Positions 62,016-64,000 of a stretch of 64,000 bases of DNA are shown here, one piece after another; position 1 is the first letter of the stretch, and every line of letters begins with the position of its first letter. The position numbers and the translations under genes were made by a program. Below the pieces are notes generated by a model, which had not been told where the DNA came from, searched no databases, and saw nothing but the letters and a program-made list of their open reading frames with translations. The stretch comes from Planctomycetota bacterium. Its GTDB lineage: Bacteria; Planctomycetota; UBA1135; UBA2386. The DNA lies in contig JACKHZ010000009.1 of assembly GCA_020638735.1 (NCBI GenBank), positions 62,001 through 126,000 of the forward strand, written 5' to 3'.

Positions 62016-63113
62016 TCAGCGACCGAAGTTCGTCTTCGCCTTGTCCCACCAGTCCTGCCACCGCTGCACGGCGCGACCGCGCGCCTCCTTCGTCGCGTCG
62101 GCGTCGAACGGGTGCTTCTCGCCTGTAACGTCACGCAACGAACGCCACGCGGTGTCCCGAACGTCCCGATCGGCGTCTTCGCGCATCACGCGCAGCAGTG
62201 CCTCGACGGCGTCGACATGCTTGAACTCGCGCAACCCCTCCACCGTCAGCCGGCGGACGAACGAATCCGCGTCGCTGCACAGCGGCAACACGTGCGGCAG
62301 CACGTCGGGGTTCTTGCTCTCGATCAGCAGGTCCACGGCCTCGAACCTGACCGCCGGATCCGCGGCGCCGAGCTTCTGCACCAGCCCAGCGAGCTCGGGA
62401 GGCAGCGTGCCGCCGCCCGTCTCGACCGGCGCCGGCGGTGCCGGTTCGACGACGACCGGCGCAGCGGGCGCGCGCAGCGCAATCGCGCGCAACGACTCGA
62501 CGGCCTCGGCAATTCGCTGGTGGCGGTCGCGCAGGTCGGCGAACAGCGGCCGGTAGTCCACGTTGCGGTCGCTGAGCGCGCGCAGCTCCTGACGCATGGT
62601 CGTCAACTCCTGCTGCAGCGCGTCGAGCCGCTGGCCGACGCTGCCGCTCAGCACCTCGAACGACGCGGCCAGCTCACCGGAACGACCTTGCACCGCCTCC
62701 AGGTCGGCACGCGTCGCCGCACGGTCCAGCTTGAGGTCCATGCCCATCAGCACGTTGCTGTCGGAGACCTGCTTCTCCACGGCGTGGTCCTGCGCTTCCT
62801 GCCAGCTGGCGGCCAGGGCGTTGACCTTGTCCTGCAGGAAGATCTGGAAGACCACCGAGGTGGCGATGGCGACCAGCAGCACGATCGCGACGGTCAGCAG
62901 CCGCCCGCCCTCCTGCTGTGCGGCGCCAGCGACAGCGGTGACGCCGGACCCGACGGGTGCGCCCGCCATCGGCGGCGGCGCGTCGCGCAGCACGCCGATG
63001 CAGCACGCGCCGACCGTCCTGCCGTCCTTGCGCACGGCCTTGCCGGACTCGAGGTCCGCGGCAGGCACCGAGCCACCACACAGATCACAGAAGGCCACTT
63101 CGACTTCTTGCAT
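62016..63113 (-). CDS. membrane protein with zinc-ribbon-like N-terminus and HEAT repeats
   Basis: 365 residues. The N-terminus has CDLC (9-12) and CC (37-38), a possible zinc ribbon with ESGKAVRKDGRTVGACC. A membrane segment (about 73-93) and a coiled coil (about 95-200) follow. A Pro-rich linker precedes HEAT-like repeats (about 240-340): AVRFEAVDLLIESKNPDVLPHVLPL and RRLTVEGLREFKHVDAVEALLRVM. GAGG lies 5 nt before ATG 63113. It lies between metK and pyk without obvious functional ties. Not recognised as a named family. Confidence 0.65.
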   Translation of the reverse strand: MQEVEVAFCDLCGGSVPAADLESGKAVRKDGRTVGACCIGVLRDAPPPMAGAPVGSGVTAVAGAAQQEGGRLLTVAIVLLVAIATSVVFQIFLQDKVNALAASWQEAQDHAVEKQVSDSNVLMGMDLKLDRAATRADLEAVQGRSGELAASFEVLSGSVGQRLDALQQELTTMRQELRALSDRNVDYRPLFADLRDRHQRIAEAVESLRAIALRAPAAPVVVEPAPPAPVETGGGTLPPELAGLVQKLGAADPAVRFEAVDLLIESKNPDVLPHVLPLCSDADSFVRRLTVEGLREFKHVDAVEALLRVMREDADRDVRDTAWRSLRDVTGEKHPFDADATKEARGRAVQRWQDWWDKAKTNFGR

Positions 63114-63363
63114 GACTACCTCGCCGCACGGGGAACTCGACCCACGCCCAGTCATAGTCTCGAACCGTCGGGGCGAAACCAACTTCGGCGCGAAACCGCA
63201 CATCTGCAGGTCAGCGGTCGAGACCCGGGGCGGTCGCTGGGCGTCAGCAGCTTGCCGGTCGCATTCCCGTCCCGATGCGCGACGCCGCGGCAGGACGGCC
63301 GGCTCGGCGACGCCCGGCGGCGGGCGCCGGCCGCGATCGCGAGGCTGGCAGAAGCGACGTCAT

Positions 63364-63384
63364 CCGGCCGAGAGTCGCGGCCGG
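63364..63384 (-). terminator. hairpin after metK
   Basis: 7-bp stem CCGGCCG / CGGCCGG with a 7-nt loop, 17 nt after the metK stop. No U-tract. Confidence 0.4.
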
Positions 63385-63400
63385 AGAGCCGCATCTCGTC

Positions 63401-64000
63401 TCAGCCGAGCACCTTCTGAAGGGCGGCGACCCGGTCGGTGCGCTCCCAGGTGAACTGGTCGCGACCGAAGTGGCCGTACGCCGCGGTCGCCTGGTAGCCC
63501 GGGCGCTTCAATTCGAGGTCGCGGATGATCCCGCCCGGGCGCAGGTCGAAGACCTGGCGGATCGCGGCGGTCAGCTTGTCTTCGGCGACCTTGCCCGTGC
63601 CGAAGAGATCACAGCGAACGCTGACCGGCTCGGCGACGCCGATGGCGTAGGCGACCTGCACCTCGCAACGGTCGGCGTAGCCGGCCGCGACGACGTTCTT
63701 GGCCACCCAGCGCGCGGCGTAGGCGGCCGAACGGTCGACCTTGCTCGGATCCTTGCCGGAGAAGGCCCCACCGCCGTGGCGGCCCATGCCGCCGTAGGTG
63801 TCGACGATGATCTTGCGTCCGGTGAGGCCGCAGTCGGCCTTCGGGCCACCCTCGACGAACCGGCCGGTCGGGTTGAGGAACCAGCGCGTCTGATCGTCCA
63901 CCAGATCCTCAGGCAGCACTTCGAGCGCGACGCTCTTCAGCGCGGCGTGCAGGTCCTTGTCGCTGACGTCGGCGCGGTGCTGATGCGAGATGACCACCGT
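63401..64000 (-). CDS. metK: S-adenosylmethionine synthetase, partial
   Basis: C-terminal 199 residues of MetK; the N-terminal half lies beyond the window edge. It makes S-adenosylmethionine from ATP and methionine. [21 protein letters not shown], the [20 protein letters not shown] loop and [16 protein letters not shown] are MetK signatures with catalytic residues, and [14 protein letters not shown] is the C-terminal end. The frame stays open to position 64000. Confidence 0.96.
   Translation of the reverse strand, partial: TVVISHQHRADVSDKDLHAALKSVALEVLPEDLVDDQTRWFLNPTGRFVEGGPKADCGLTGRKIIVDTYGGMGRHGGGAFSGKDPSKVDRSAAYAARWVAKNVVAAGYADRCEVQVAYAIGVAEPVSVRCDLFGTGKVAEDKLTAAIRQVFDLRPGGIIRDLELKRPGYQATAAYGHFGRDQFTWERTDRVAALQKVLG

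Overview
The window is a very GC-rich (roughly 70% by eye), densely packed bacterial chromosome segment. Its content suggests a member of the Planctomycetota or a near relative. The grounds are many secreted HEAT, TPR and beta-propeller proteins, a sulfatase lipoprotein, an ECF sigma factor next to a membrane Ser/Thr kinase and an FHA-type protein, and a secreted protein whose C-terminal pattern I recall from large planctomycete exoproteins. This is inference from family content; no phylogeny was run. I saw no rRNA, CRISPR array, transposase, integrase or phage gene, and no stretch of foreign-looking composition. Most genes are on the minus strand. GTG starts are common and neighbours often overlap by GTGA, ATGA or TGATG.

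Layout. 0-4.4 kb: a Ski2-like helicase (its 5' end may lie outside the window), then a flotillin/NfeD pair. 4.6-8.5 kb: nadK, dxs and ispA, an NAD(P)/isoprenoid group. 8.5-14.7 kb: envelope proteins of unknown role, including a TPR lipoprotein with an HExxH motif and a secreted planctomycete-type protein. 14.8-15.1 kb: tRNA-His and tRNA-Lys, divergent. 15.2-19.7 kb: a likely operon of a tandem-ATPase ABC protein, a degenerate M16-like protein and an MglA-type GTPase fused to a histidine kinase. 19.8-31.4 kb: thioredoxin-fold proteins without a proper CxxC, ridA-coaD, comEC, a HEAT/NHL pair, and an S9 peptidase coupled to a TPR lipoprotein. 31.6-35.1 kb: four type II secretion pseudopilins (GspG, H, I, J) and a BamE-like protein, without the rest of the secretion machine. 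35.2-42 kb: serS, a large secreted orphan, a rhomboid protease, and folD coupled to a sulfatase. 42-48 kb: a cytochrome c maturation operon (duplicated-domain lipoprotein, ResB, CcsA), then tatA and a long-chain prenyl synthase. 48-50.7 kb: sucC-sucD. 50.9-58.5 kb: a signalling block (coiled-coil protein, putative anti-sigma protein, ECF sigma, STPK, FHA-like protein, degenerate GGDEF protein). 58.5-64 kb: yebC, rplM-rpsI, pyk, a zinc/HEAT membrane protein and the 3' part of metK.

How the genes fit together. The housekeeping genes are complete and ordinary, except that folD lacks two catalytic residues and serS has an unusual motif 3. The accessory content is mostly envelope and signalling biology. 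The most unusual item is the GTPase-histidine kinase fusion, which joins a polarity-type small GTPase to two-component output in one chain and shares an operon with an ABC ATPase that has no visible permease. Next in interest are folD, the pseudopilin-only operon with collagen-like tails, and a catalytically dead GGDEF protein translationally coupled to yebC.
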